Below, in pieces: positions 35,589 to 48,617 of a stretch of DNA of 64,000 bases. Numbering within the stretch: position 1 is the stretch's first letter; each line of letters begins with the position of its first letter. Under the pieces are notes generated by a model. That model worked only from the letters and a program-made list of their open reading frames with translations. It had not been told where the DNA came from and did no database searches. A program made the position numbers and the translations under genes. Source of the stretch: Zerene cesonia (lineage: Eukaryota > Arthropoda > Insecta > Lepidoptera > Pieridae); NCBI RefSeq assembly GCF_012273895.1, contig NC_052114.1:5004565-5068564 (forward strand). Direction: 5' to 3'.

Positions 35589-38279
35589 TTTTTATCTACA
35601 ATACTAAGCAGTACACATATTGGGGAAGAAAAATGCAAAGATAACTATGAATAATAATATATCAATAGATGTGCATCATACAATAATTTACCATATTATA
35701 TATATTAATTAAATTATTACCTATTTTTTAAGTTCTTTTTTATTTTTCAAACAAAGTCAACGGTATTATGTACCTACTAACACTACTTTATTTAAAGTGT
35801 ATAAAGATATAGCAAATTATTATATAAATAGGAAAGATAATGGAAAATGGACGTTCATAATGGACTTGCTATAAAGTAAAATGCATAAATATTTCAAATC
35901 TAATTATAATCAAAGTTACGATCGAACGTCAGTATTTTTTTATTAAAGTAATTGCCGTCGTAATATTATATTATAATACATAAAATTTATATTGAATGCC
36001 AGCTATTGTAAGTAAAGTATTGAATATACGAGTACTGTGTGCAAGGACACGATGAATTGTCCGTAAATTATTTATCAAAATAAAAAAGGAATGCATCTAG
36101 GGGACTTAAGGAGACTTAAAAAAATTAAATTACTTGAGGAGACTTAAAAAAAATTAAAGCTAATTTTAAGGAGAAGGCCCGGCAAAAAAGTGATTTATGC
36201 TTTAATTACATGGTATTTAAACAAAAAACTATCCATTTTTTTCTAAAATGTCATGCTACTTATTTGGTAGTGCAAATTAATAACTGTATCAAATAATAAT
36301 AGCCTGAAAGTAGGGTAAAAACTTGGGGCTGCCACGTTTATTTCATAAATTAATTAAATACATAAATTTCATTTTCATAATTCTATTGTCTATAATATTT
36401 AAGAGAATCTGTTGTACATATTCATATCAATTATTCAACCTTATGCTATTATTTGAAATTGAAATACCTAACCGGTCAATTGTTTTCTATTTTCGTGTAA
36501 CATTACAAGGTTATTTTAATAAACATAGCTACAGTGTTGCGATATAACAGTTTAAGATTTGAGCTATAGTTACCTAAAGGATTTAAATTAAATATTTTGG
36601 CTGTAGTTTTATTCAATTATTCCTATCGAATGTTGTTATCTTCGCTTATTATATTAAATTAACATTTTGTATGCCTCCTTGAAGTTTTATTTGTATTATA
36701 TTTTATGATAAACAGTAAATCACTCGACAGGTATTGTTATTGTTCGACTAGAAGTAAGCACGGAGGCTTGATTGTTCAATAAATATGCATATTATTAATT
36801 AATAGTATTACTCAAGTTTTGTTTACTCCAGAGTCGTCTTGTTAAAAGTTATGTTTTAGAGTAATTCTGAGTAGTATTTAATCAGACATTGTTGTTATTT
36901 ATGAAATATTTTTGTTTCCCATGTTAAATCTTTATAGACCCCTTATGTACATAGAAGTAAGTGTGTTGAGTATATAGATATTTATCTATGTCGAAAATAG
37001 ATGGTTAATTTTGAAAGGACTAAAACCTGTTTTATAGTCTTCTCTCTTCTTGGTTTAGTTATAAATATAAAATATTTTATAGTTATCTGATTATTAGTTT
37101 TAGTGGCTATTGGCAGTTTTCTATTAAATGTGCCATTGGTGTTTTTCCATCATGTGTAAGTAATAAATCGTAAACATATAAATTGTACTTGAAAATAATT
37201 TTTATTTTATCCATTATAATTAAATATCCCTTTAAAAGCGCATACTATGAAAAACATGTCTCGGTACCATATAATCACCATAATAAACGATAATATACTC
37301 GATGTTTATATTGTGTTAAAGGATTTGCAATTAATAGAATGTTCCAACGATATGTTAAAATTTTTACAAGGGAATTAAACTGTAAATCCCGAGAAAATTG
37401 ACGAATTTATAACAGAAAGTTAACGGCTGACTTCTCAAATAGACTCATCGAGGTTCTTACCTTTACTCTACAAGAATACATCCCTTCTTCTTTTTTGCAT
37501 TCGATACTTTTGGAAGTCTAAACTTAAAATATGGACCCTTTTTCATTTAATCTTTTCTCTATAAAATAGCATGGCCTTTATGGTGAATATAAATGATGGT
37601 AGGTAATGTTGTAGATATTTTTGTAAAATCTAATTTCACCTGAGTATTCTTCTTGTTATTTCTTCCTATGTAAAATTTCAACTTTCTAATAAATGTGAAT
37701 TCTATGCGTCAATTCATTAGCGTATCAATTTATAGGTATTAGATATTTTTAATACGTAAACTACAATTTTTGTACCCTTCTTAACTTAAATTGTGCGGAT
37801 GTAGGATTTTCATAATCCTTATTATTAATAGCCACACTTACTATTAACAGTGAAAGAGTGCATAATGGTAAATATTATAGAAAAAAAATTAACAGTACAT
37901 ACTACAAAGGTTAATTGAATTAATAAAAAATCACCCCATACACTACATACCAATCATTTAACACACACATGCTTAAATTATGGTTTGTAGTTATGGCCGA
38001 AATTCTACTATTTTGCGACCACTGATTTCAATAAAACATCATATAATCAGGTGTTTGTTCTATGTTTTATGGATAAACATAAAATGTATTAATAAAAAAA
38101 AGAGACAAGAATTCAACAGAATTATGAAATATTTATTTCTTTTAATTAATAAATATGCATAATTTATCGATATGTAAATTTTCTGAATAAAATGGCCCTC
38201 ACAATTTTCTTAAGTTATTCATTAATTTTATCAGATTTAAAATAAAATAAAAAAGGTCTCGAATGATACGGAAGACAAA

Positions 38280-39700
38280 CGTTATCCTCGATTGATTGCT
38301 ATAAATGTAGGCAATAGCACCACAAGTCACAACTCGTTTTATTGCAGCCATAGAGTTATGTGGCAGATAAGACAAAGTATAGACGGGTGCGCAGTATGGT
38401 ATTGTACAAAGGCTCGTGCAATGAGCGCCGGCTGGGCTCCGTCGTCAGCCGCCGAAGGCCCATCGGCGCGTCCGCTTCACCACAAAGCCCCACAATAAAC
38501 TTTTACAGCTCACATAAAATCCTGACTTTTTAACCCGAGTTATTTGAATTAATATCAATTCGGAGTTCCTCAATGGGCTTTACTCGTCAAACTCTAAAGT
38601 TTTATGACAACCACAGAATTGAGGAATAAAATTTAATTGAAATGTAGCCCCCAAAAAAGTTTGATTGCCGTTATCGGCTTCCGAATTTGAATATTTACAT
38701 TAAATATTTTCAGTGAAAGTAATTGACTCCGCTTAAATGTGATAGAACATTAATTATACGGTATTTAATGAGATTTATCTTTGGATGTTAGTTCAAAATC
38801 TGTTCTTTTTGTTCTAATGTGTTTTTCCGGGTGTGATTTTGTTGGAGTAAAAGACATCAACGCGTACCAAGTATACTTATAGTTTTAAATTACTCAGTCT
38901 AACCGCGGTCTAACGCTTGACACACTATCTAAAAAATAAACCCGGTATGATACAAAGAGTAATTTTACAAATAACTACAAAAATTATGGATTTACACCAG
39001 TGGAGAATGCCATCTGGTATTATAAGTTGTGTAGGTAGCAATCAATTTATTGCCACGTCTTCACAATGAAGCCGCTTGAAAATAGTATTTATGGCCCCCC
39101 AAGGCAATCAAATTATTGTGTCAATAGAAGAAAATTGTTTTTATTTGAAGATTCAAGCCTTATTGATCACATGTTGCGTTATATGATTTTTACCTATTGT
39201 TTGATTAATATATCAAGGCTGACGGTTGTATACATGCCAAGTGATAATAAAATTTCAAGTTTGAAACGCCGATGACGCAAGACCATTAAAAATACTTACT
39301 TGAGTTTTCGGCATCATTCCATTTGCATAGCCTCTCGGCCTTCATTACGCAGTCGTTCTGCAAACTTTGAAATTGGAAAAGACAACACGGACTATATTGT
39401 TTCAATAGTTTCAATTTAAGTTTGGTCCGTCTTGCATTTGATCATTAGCACCTCTAGCCTTACCGAACAGTGTACATTTGTATCTACATCTACATCATAT
39501 GAACGGGACAATTGTGCCTCAACATATCGCATATTATATGAGCTGTGTGTCATAAACCGTCAATCACTAGTCTCGAGATCCTTTCGAACTAACCTTCGGG
39601 GCCATTCGTTGTTATCTGTGATATTTTATAGGGATCTGTAAAACGACGGCACTGCGAAGCGATTAAGCGACATTCCACGTGTTCATTCGTGATCGAACCG
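38280..39700. promoter_or_regulatory. Candidate regulatory stretch upstream of the T-box gene
   Basis: Base composition here is more balanced and I recognise no repeat in it. It holds several homeodomain/Caudal-type words (TTTATTG near 39045, TTTATGG near 39090, CATAAAC near 39550) and a GC-rich core at 38420-38475. Position, about 1.7-3 kb before the gene, and lack of repeats are the only support. The function is inferred. Confidence 0.3.
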
Positions 39701-41392
39701 AACTCAATTTAGGGCCGGAGCTAGTGCAGCACCGTTCTTGAAGAAAAGCAATGTTATTGCACGTAATTAAAACTATCGAGCGGTATACTAGGAATATATA
39801 TTTTGTAAGGCGGTACGTTTTATGTGAGTTTAGATACGAAACTAGGACCAATAGTCGTACACTGTATTTTACTTCACCATTAAAAAGAAAATGTTCGCAA
39901 TTCATCTATACGACTCAACTTTAATATTTATACCTTATGGAGTCGTAAAACGATGAATAATGACGCTGCAGACGAGTTGGCTAGTGCTGTAATTACTTTG
40001 CTTTTATACTTAGGTATCCGATGTTTTCTTGTTGTTTAAGACTTCAATAATATAGCCATATGATACTGACCTAGACGGTCAACATTGTTATTAAGTAAAA
40101 TGCGCATAATCACAACATATTATCCTGTTTTACAAAATCATACAAGATACAAAGACTTCCGTAAAGAGTTTAAATAAAACGGGTATACTAGAGCGTTTTT
40201 AACTACATTAATCTAGTTCGTTATTGAATGTGCATGAAATTTGATACAGAGATAGACAATAGTTAGTACCCGGCTTCGATGCGAGTGATGCCGCGGGTTC
40301 GATCTAGTTATTGAACTAAAATTTCAGGAGTAGGCATAGCCCTAGTAGTAATAAGTAGTATTCACAATCGTTATTCAGTTTTTTTTTCTGTAGCTAGTGC
40401 TTTTACGAAAATTGCACGGACTGATTTATAGTTTTTTTATATACTTGATTTTTTATATACATTCATAGATAATACATTAAAAAAGAAAAAAAAAACACAC
40501 ACAAATGCATTTGTCATACATAAGCTTAAATATCTAATCCAGTGGGCGACCGCTATTAAATATAGGTACATAAACGTTTAGAATGAAAACCTTACAATTT
40601 AATAATATTTTTACAGTACATTTCAAAAGGTAAATTCAAATTTAATTACTCATTTATATCTTTTTATCAAAGGAATTATATTTTACTAAATATGTTTAAT
40701 ATATTATGTTTTTTTATATCTACAAATAAAAGTTTATCTCTAATATGTTTTCTAGTACCTAGTGATATGAGACAATCCCTTCCACAAAAATCTGCTTACA
40801 AATAATTTTATTAGAAATATACACATAATTATATATATTTCACATTCAAGACCCAAGTAAGAGGTCGCGTGGTTGCCAGTATTAATTTTCTTAAAAGAAA
40901 TCAGTGGTCAAGGAGTAAACAAATAATATTAAATTATTAAAAAATATCACTGGGAAGAATTCCAGGACATTGAACTACACGTTCGGTCAGTCAACGATAA
41001 TGAGCACAATAAACATCGAAGGAAAAGATCGTGAGCCGAACCTACAAAACTGTTCGGTTTATATTTGTTACAAGAAATACAGATTTTTCGTTGGAAATAC
41101 CTAATAATTAATATTGATTAATTGGTAGAAGCTATTAGCAATTGCAATGATAACCCATAATAGCATTTCGTCTAAAAGAAAATATTAACTATTCTAAAGT
41201 CTTAAGTTCAATGATTTTTTCTAATGTGCGATTCGAACCTTCACTACGAACTTACCTTTCTCGGTACTTTACTTTAATCGTATGTTAACTGACGACGTCG
41301 ATAGTAATTAATTGCTATTGTATATGCATATCAATTAAAATGTATAACATTTTTACAATATGATGGTTAAACGTTACTTTATGTTTGTAGAA
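39701..41392. other. T-box gene proximal upstream region
   Basis: It should contain the promoter and a non-coding first exon of the T-box gene. A TTTGTAG acceptor ends at 41390, two bases before the ATG, which implies an upstream 5' UTR exon. No core promoter motif could be assigned. Confidence 0.4.
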
Positions 41393-44300
41393 ATGGCTGC
41401 ATCCCACATTTTAAGCGCCGTGGAGCCAACAGTTGGTGGAGGAGGATCACGAAGCGGTCGAGAACGGGAAGTGAATGTCGCTTTAGACGACCGCGAGCTA
41501 TGGATTCGTTTCCAGACTCTTACAAATGAGATGATAGTCACCAAAAATGGACGGTAAGTAGAAAAAATACTGCTTTATGTTGTCCATATTCGTACTTAGT
41601 ACTCTTAGTACTCTTAGTGCGCCACAAGGATTAGTATAACCTCATTACAATAGTAAATTGAATGGCAAACATTTTTTTATCCTGAATGTATGAATCTTGA
41701 GAACAATCAGGGAGGAGTGTTTTTGCGTCTCGTGGTAAATTCATCCGTGACCCGTCAGCAACAGCGATTTGGCTTTTCGCCAGGTTCTATTGAAACGTAC
41801 TTTATAACGTGGAGATCAAGACACAAGTCTTGTTGTATTGATTTAACTGAATCTGCTTACATTTAAAGCTATTATAGATAAAAATATGTAATAGCTTATT
41901 AAACTGCGTATTTTACATAAACCTATTTGAATACCATTTAAATTGTTATTAAACAAAAAAAGTCTTGTAATAAATACCGTCTAGTTAGTTATTCTTTAAA
42001 AAGTATAATACCGGCTTTAAAAGGAAACAACTTGTTAGGCTTTGTAAAGGCATTTTCCAATCATCTTCTTACAGGCATAGATACCTATACTTACAATTCA
42101 TTAAGCATGCGCCAATACGAATAATAATAGTATTAAAGTTAAAATACAACATTGATGCGAGTAAGTAAGGTATACATTGAAACAATGCATGCCCCAACAA
42201 TATAATTTATATTCCTTGGGTAATTATATTAAGTGCCGTATTAAATTATTCGAAATGACTGTGGGCTAATCAACTTTGTGCATTTTATGATTTATAAATA
42301 AGGTCTGTTCATTTGTTTGTATCACTATTTGTGTACGTAGGGCTTGTTCCGCCACACACACATTCGCGAGTGCTAACAGGGTGCTGAGGGCGGCTAGTTT
42401 TCAGCTATTAACACTGTAGGTCTTGCTGATTAGCACAAGACTTCTAAATGATACCGCATGAGATATATATTATGTGATGATTTACCCTTTGTGTATTTAA
42501 GACAAATGATATAAAATGTATTATTTATTTGCAATACATCATATACGCATGATCTTATCTACTACGATAACACGTTTAGTAGTGTGTGGTATGGTGTTTT
42601 AATACTTAATCACCATTTCAATCTCACCAAATGTATAAACAGTAGTAACTAGTAATGTCTGACTGTAATTCATAGAGTGTGTGTGTGCGTTTGTCCTTCC
42701 TTCAAGCTGCAGTAGAGTTTCAGATTGATGGGATTTCCATTGGAATAGATATAAATAATATGAATTCCTAATGGTAGTTTTAAAGTATGAGAATAAAACA
42801 TTTTTGAGTTATAGTTTGATCCAGTTGTAAGCATATCTGTCTACTTCTTACGGGTATCATGCAAGCGGGACCGCAAGCAGAAGTTAGTAATCGTATAAAT
42901 GTTCCGTTCACTCGTCGATAGTAAAACAATACAAACGGTGATCCGCTTCAAACGTTATTCAAACTACAACAGAATATATGTACACAGTCGTTAAATAAAA
43001 TCTTCGAGATGCACGTTTGTAAGTTTATGTGGTTCTAACATTTCATAAATCTTTTGTTTTAGACGAATGTTTCCCGTAGTTAAAGTAACAGCCAGTGGGC
43101 TGGACCCGACGGCGATGTATACCGTTCTACTCGAATTTGTTCAAGTTGATAGCCATCGGTGGAAATATGTTAATGGAGAATGGGTAAGCGTTGTTTTCTT
43201 TATAGATAAATAAAAAGGACTTTATTAAGGATTTTATATAGATTCAAATATCTTTAACAATAATTATTTGTTTATAGGCCATCGCGTTCGCATAATTATG
43301 GTCATGATATTTATTGATTTTTGTACCTACAGTTACATTACCTATTAATTTTAACATTATAACTGATAATCAAATTATCAATTTATTATGTCGAAAGACC
43401 GCTAGCATAAAGAAGGGTTATATTATGAAATAAAAATTAGGATATGCCATATAGACTCAATAATTTTTCAGGTTCCCGGCGGCAAGGCAGAAGTTCCACC
43501 ATCCAACGCTATATATATTCATCCGGAAAGTCCTAACTTCGGAGCGCATTGGATGAAAGAGCCAATATCTTTTGCAAAAGTCAAACTTACAAATAAAACA
43601 AACGGCAATGGACAGGTAAATTGTCATTCTGTACTTTTCAACTTACGTATTTATATATCTAGAGTAACGATAAATTTTTTTTTCATGTATATTTCATTAT
43701 ATGCAGAATAAGAATTTCACATTCTTCATGATCAAACTGTACAAACATAGGTTCTGTTCTGATGAATAATAAGAAGATGCATGCGCTTGCGTTATATTGT
43801 TTGAGCTACCATTGATTTTATATTTACACGTAACCTCTTTTCTTTGTATGGAGCCTTCTGAGTATGGATCTCATTAGGAAGGAGGCATACCTAATTAACA
43901 GTTCAAAGAACTGCCAGAATACTGATTGTAGATCTTAGAAAGTCAGTTATAAGAAGGTGTTACAATGCTACAGTTTCGATGCTACCGCTACTTCATATTC
44001 ATTTCTCACGCTTGAATATGGTGCGAATGAATATGAAAGCAAACATCTGATATATCCAGATCCATATGTTGACGGCTCGGTGTGAAATCTGTAGCTTTGC
44101 CAACTATTTAGCGGGTGTGCGTACGCACTATCATTTGTAATAATTATTGTCTCTGCGCTATGTTTACTGATACCGTTAATGTTGTATTCTACTTCTGTTA
44201 ATACCAATTATATAATATAAACAGTTCAAGTCTACAAACATATTATTTAACATATCGTTTCTGATTGTTACTTACTGACTTTGTAACTGGTAACACCACT

Positions 44301-46329
44301 GAAAATATGCAAAAAAGTATATATTTATAATTATTTTAATCTTTAAAATAATAATTCTGCTTTATAAATAGTTAACTTTTCGTTTACATTTTACATAGAA
44401 CTTAGGAACCTATTATTGTTATTTACTTAGTAATTCTGGATAGACATTTGAAGTTGATTCTAATCAATGTTCTATAGAATTTGATAGTTACAGGTTTAAT
44501 GTGTTTCTTGGTTACAGATAATGCTAAATTCGCTACACAAGTACGAACCACGAGTACACCTAGTAAAAGTCGGTACTGACTTACGCCGCATAATGACGTA
44601 CCCATTTCCTGAGACCCAGTTTATTGCTGTAACAGCATATCAAAATGAAGAAGTGACTTCACTGAAGATCAAATATAACCCCTTTGCTAAAGCATTCCTA
44701 GATGCTAAGGAAAGACCGGAAGGTTATTACCAAAGGGATTTTGTTGGGACACATTACCCGCAGCAGAGTTCTTCTCCTCACCAGTATCCACAATGTGAGC
44801 TTTATTACATTTTCATATGATGACAATAATAATTAGCGGTTCTATGATATTTTTTTATACCAGGCATGTTGGCTTGGCAATACGAAAAAGTAAATAAAGA
44901 AATGTGTCTGGGGACTCAAGTTGACGGTACACAAAATATCGCTATAAACTATTTATTTAAAAAAAATAATAATAATTTTATTACTTTTATGGGGCTGTAA
45001 GATTAAAAGTTATAATCATTCAAATAAGCGCTAAAAATTTTTATCTTTTAATCACGATGGTTTTCAAATTATTACTATTTGTTTATTTACAGTCGGTGGT
45101 TGGTTCGTCACCTCGCAACCATTGTACGGTAGTAGTAATTCATCAAGAAGACCAGCACCCTATCCACCTCGACCACCATCACGGCCCCGAACATTGTCAC
45201 CACCATGTGAGCATTAAATTTAATATTATTTTCTTTTTAATTGATTCAACTAGACCCCGTTAATAAAATTAATGAGAATGTGTAGCTTTAACACACATAT
45301 AAGTCAGCTTGAAATCAAATTTATTTTTAATGCATTAATTATTCAATACATTTATTATAATATGTTGCTAATGTTTCGAAAAATCATTAAATCTATATAT
45401 CTATATTCATAATATTTTTACGCTGTCGATGAATATAAATATTTCACATAGCATAAAATACACAATTTTTAATATCCAGGTAGGCTTCAAGAGAATTTCG
45501 AGGTAACTTATTTTCGATCATATACAAATTCAAACTACCTTTTATTAAACATATTTTTAAAATTCTTAATTATAATTAAAATTTCTAACATTTTCCAGCT
45601 ACATACACAACCGCGGAAAGGTCAACAGCGCCGGCAACTAACAGCAGCGGAAGTTATACATGGGCTGGAAGTAGTAGCTACTGGAGTTCCCAAGGGAATA
45701 GTCCACCGCAACCTAATAATACCTCACCGGTTCCGTACAGAACGCCACCGCATGCGTATCCAGCCCCGCTAGAGTATACATCTGCTCCTCCTACAAGCTC
45801 GTCAGCGCCTACCTCCACTGCTCCACTCTACCCTTTGCAGTATGATGCCCCTGCCCAACACCATTCACCTTATTACCAACATGCTTACACACCTTACGCT
45901 CATCATGCTATCGAGGATATATCGTATTGGCCCAATAGGTAAGAATATTATATTTATAATACCAGAATTTTCTTTAAATAGATTAAAAAAATGGTGTAAT
46001 AAAAAATGTTTATACATACACGTGCGAAATTGCCTTTGTTGATTGTTTTTTTTTTTGAGATATTAATTACACATTCCAGCTTAAACAGTTACGGATATCA
46101 GCCATCAGAATACGTCGGCACGGGGGAAGTTGCTTATTCGACAGAAGGTATGTCTTTCGCTAATTCCGGAGCGCCGCTTGAAGCCAGCACCGCCAGCCAA
46201 GATGAACGTGCCACGCCCCAAGGATCTGAGCACCAGTCCGGTGATAGAGAATACAAATACAACGCAGATGAAGAACGACAATCTCCTTGTGAAGACGCGA
46301 CGCTGCCCTCGCGTTCGCCACCACAGTGA
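41393..46329 (+). CDS. byn: Brachyury-family T-box transcription factor (brachyenteron orthologue)
   Basis: Seven exons in frame: 41393-41553, 43063-43183, 43472-43615, 44518-44794, 45093-45206, 45599-45938, 46080-46329, giving 468 residues. The T-box domain spans about residues 34-210 and carries the Brachyury signature blocks LTNEMIVTKNGRRMFPV, HRWKYVNGEWVPGGKAE, SPNFGAHWMKEPISFAKVKL, MLNSLHKYEPRVHLV and FIAVTAYQNEEVTSLKIKYN. HILSAVE near the N-terminus and GGWF after the domain also match Brachyury, not other T-box classes. The rest is rich in Ser, Pro, Tyr and Thr, typical of its activation region. It binds palindromic T-sites in DNA; in flies brachyenteron specifies hindgut and posterior mesoderm. 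ATG 41393 was preferred over the upstream in-frame ATGs because a splice acceptor immediately precedes it. AATAAA signals follow at 46360 and 46412. Confidence 0.95.
41554..43062 (+). other. Intron 1 of the T-box gene
   Basis: About 1.5 kb, not visibly repetitive. Two patches of higher complexity at 41700-41820 and 42340-42420 could be enhancers. This is speculation from composition and position only. Confidence 0.3.
43616..44517 (+). other. Intron 3 of the T-box gene
   Basis: The interval 43960-44215 holds an antisense open frame of 79 codons that resembles no known protein and has no splice context. I treat it as chance or old repeat. Confidence 0.4.
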
Positions 46330-48252
46330 CGGAATAGTTAATTCAAAATAGTTTTTATTAATAAATTATGTAATACCTCTTTGGTAATTGTAAAATGTAT
46401 GATTAATTTAAAATAAATTCAAAAATTATAAAAATTCTCTTAGAAAATTTATTGATTGAGTGAAGGTAAATCGATAGAAAGTTGCGTAGTTATACATAAT
46501 AAATAATTAATTATTTGTTGCACACAAAGATCACGCCCTGATTAATAATTCTAATAAACTTTTAAAAATCGGATACGAGTCGGTCTCGTGATATATTATT
46601 TGTCTAATAAGTTAAAGAACAATTAAATAATAATAATTGGACATACATAACCGTGTCAACCGATACTTCACCTTGATATTTATAAATGTTTAAGACTACG
46701 TACGTACGGTGCATGACTAACATGACTTACAGTCAGACAGACAGCGAAGTCTCGCAGTTATAGGGTCCCGTTTTCGGTACGTAACCGTAAAAAAGGTAAG
46801 TAACGACGATAAAATTAAATTGACATAAATAAAACTAACAAGCACATAAATTTAGTATGTTAAAATTATGTAGATTAACTACATTCTACACTGCATCAAG
46901 TATTTCGTTTATTATAAGCCTATTTTGCTTGGACTTAGAAGATAGTTTGGCTTTTGGAATAGCTTTAAAATTTGCTGCTATTCTTCGAATAAAAATGAAT
47001 AGAAGCGTCGTTCTACATTGTAATTATATAATATCCATACTAAAAGTCCAATAAGTAGATTCTCTTATAATATTGAATAGCGCAGGGTCATATAATATGT
47101 TATATTGAAAACGTATATAATATAATCTTCTCACCTATTAACCTGCTTAAATAAACTTAATACTTTAACCTGTTGCGGTAGGTATATTTTAATTTTTCTA
47201 TAACAGCTTGTCAATAATTATAAAGGGTGTGCATAATTGGTAGGTATATACATAATATGTAGTGTATGTGTGCGTAGGTCTACGCGCAACGTATGCCAAT
47301 TTGTCGGCCCTGTTTCTGTAAACTAAATATTATTTATTCCTTTTGTTGTAAGAGTAAGTAGTTAGATACAGCATTTCTCTAATAACATACATACTTTAAA
47401 ATAGTGCTCATTTATAAATAATTGTGTGAAAATATTATTTTTTTACCTTTAAGTCAGAAGCGTTTAAAATTTCCTATTCTGTTATTATATTTTTTATGTA
47501 TAAGTAATACCTAGTAGGTATCTATTGTAAAAAGATTGACGTTAGTAAAATGATATCGACACTTCTTCAGTGTTATCAGGCATACCCTAAATTACATAGG
47601 TAATAAATGTTTTTGTTATAAACTAGCTCGTTTGATTTCCCTTATTTTGATTTTTTTATCTGTTAATTGAATATGTACATATGTATATTAATGTACTCCT
47701 TGAAGTTAAGCAGAAAAATTTTAAGGGCATTTTAGATAAGCACTTAGAAATTTTTTGTCGGTCTTTTTTTGTTTGTCTATGTTATGTACGTTAACCCGTA
47801 CGCGATAAACATTCACATCACGACAATTTTTTTTTTGTGATCAATAATATATTTTAATGTGAAAAACTAGATCATTATTATGGGTATTTTACATGGATAT
47901 TTCACATTAAAACAAAAAATTTCAATTATCGGATTCCTTCTCATGATCGTCTTTTTTCTGTTCTTCAAATTAAAAAAATAAGAATAAATAATATACGAAC
48001 AAATATGCATATAAATATACAGTTATATGCCATATTACAGTTTCACTAAGAGGGTCTTTTACTTCCTCGGACCCTATCTTTACAACAAAATTAACGAAAC
48101 TCTTACTATCTATTCCTTATCTTACTCTAAATGTAAATTATCAGTCCGTACCTTTCTTTTAGCAAAAACTTATGATGAGACAGAGCACCTTCTTGAAATT
48201 CAAACATAAATATAAAAGTTCTTTATTACGGCTATTAAAAAATACTCGCTGT

Positions 48253-48290
48253 ACACACACACACATACACACGCACTCACACACGTACAT
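48253..48290. repeat. CA-rich microsatellite
   Basis: An interrupted run of CA/CACG units (ACACACACACACATACACAC and onwards). Confidence 0.85.
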
Positions 48291-48572
48291 ACTCAAACTC
48301 CTCCACTTATAGGCAACTCAGTATATAGATATTTATTTATTTTTCTTCTCTATTGTATTCAATTATAATTTTTAATAATAATGCTGTCAAATGGCTCAAA
48401 TTGTGAATCTACTTTAGAAGCAAGCTGTTTCTCCTAAATACAGGTTGCCCTGCAATCTAGCTAGGGAAACATCGGCTTGATATATGTAAACTTTAAAAAT
48501 ATATGTAAGACAAACCGTTTATATAAACTAAATTGTAATTGCTATAAATTGTAATTTTAAAAATGTCAAAAA

Positions 48573-48617
48573 TGTATGTATGTATGTATGAAATAAATTG
48601 AATTGAATTGAATTGAA
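48573..48617. repeat. Compound (GTAT)n / (TTGAA)n microsatellite
   Basis: Four to five GTAT units, an AAATAAA signal-like spacer, then four TTGAA units. Such tails commonly end lepidopteran non-LTR elements; the sequence back to about 48415 may be the attached 3' end. Confidence 0.75.

Larger units (their letters stand above)
32507..38279. other. AT-rich gene-free interval
   Basis: Apart from the tRNA-like relic and the SINE tail I see no gene. A short GCGCGGCGCAGCTAC scrap at about 33105-33118 is the end of a LINE-tail repeat. The small open frame at 36323 is AT-driven and not convincing. Confidence 0.45.

Noticed and set aside
38292..38498. 68-codon plus-strand frame ending in a GC-rich stretch
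   Set aside because: The GC-rich end looked exon-like, but the frame has no recognisable motif and no neighbouring exon; kept only as part of the candidate regulatory block.
40255..40310. GGGTTCGATCT word that resembles a tRNA B box
   Set aside because: No acceptor or D arm can be folded around it, so a tRNA call is not supported.
43968..44207. 79-codon antisense frame in T-box intron 3
   Set aside because: No known motif, no conservation evidence available and no splice partners.
48253..48617. Short regular repeats checked as a possible CRISPR array
   Set aside because: They are simple microsatellites without unique spacers, in a eukaryotic genome.
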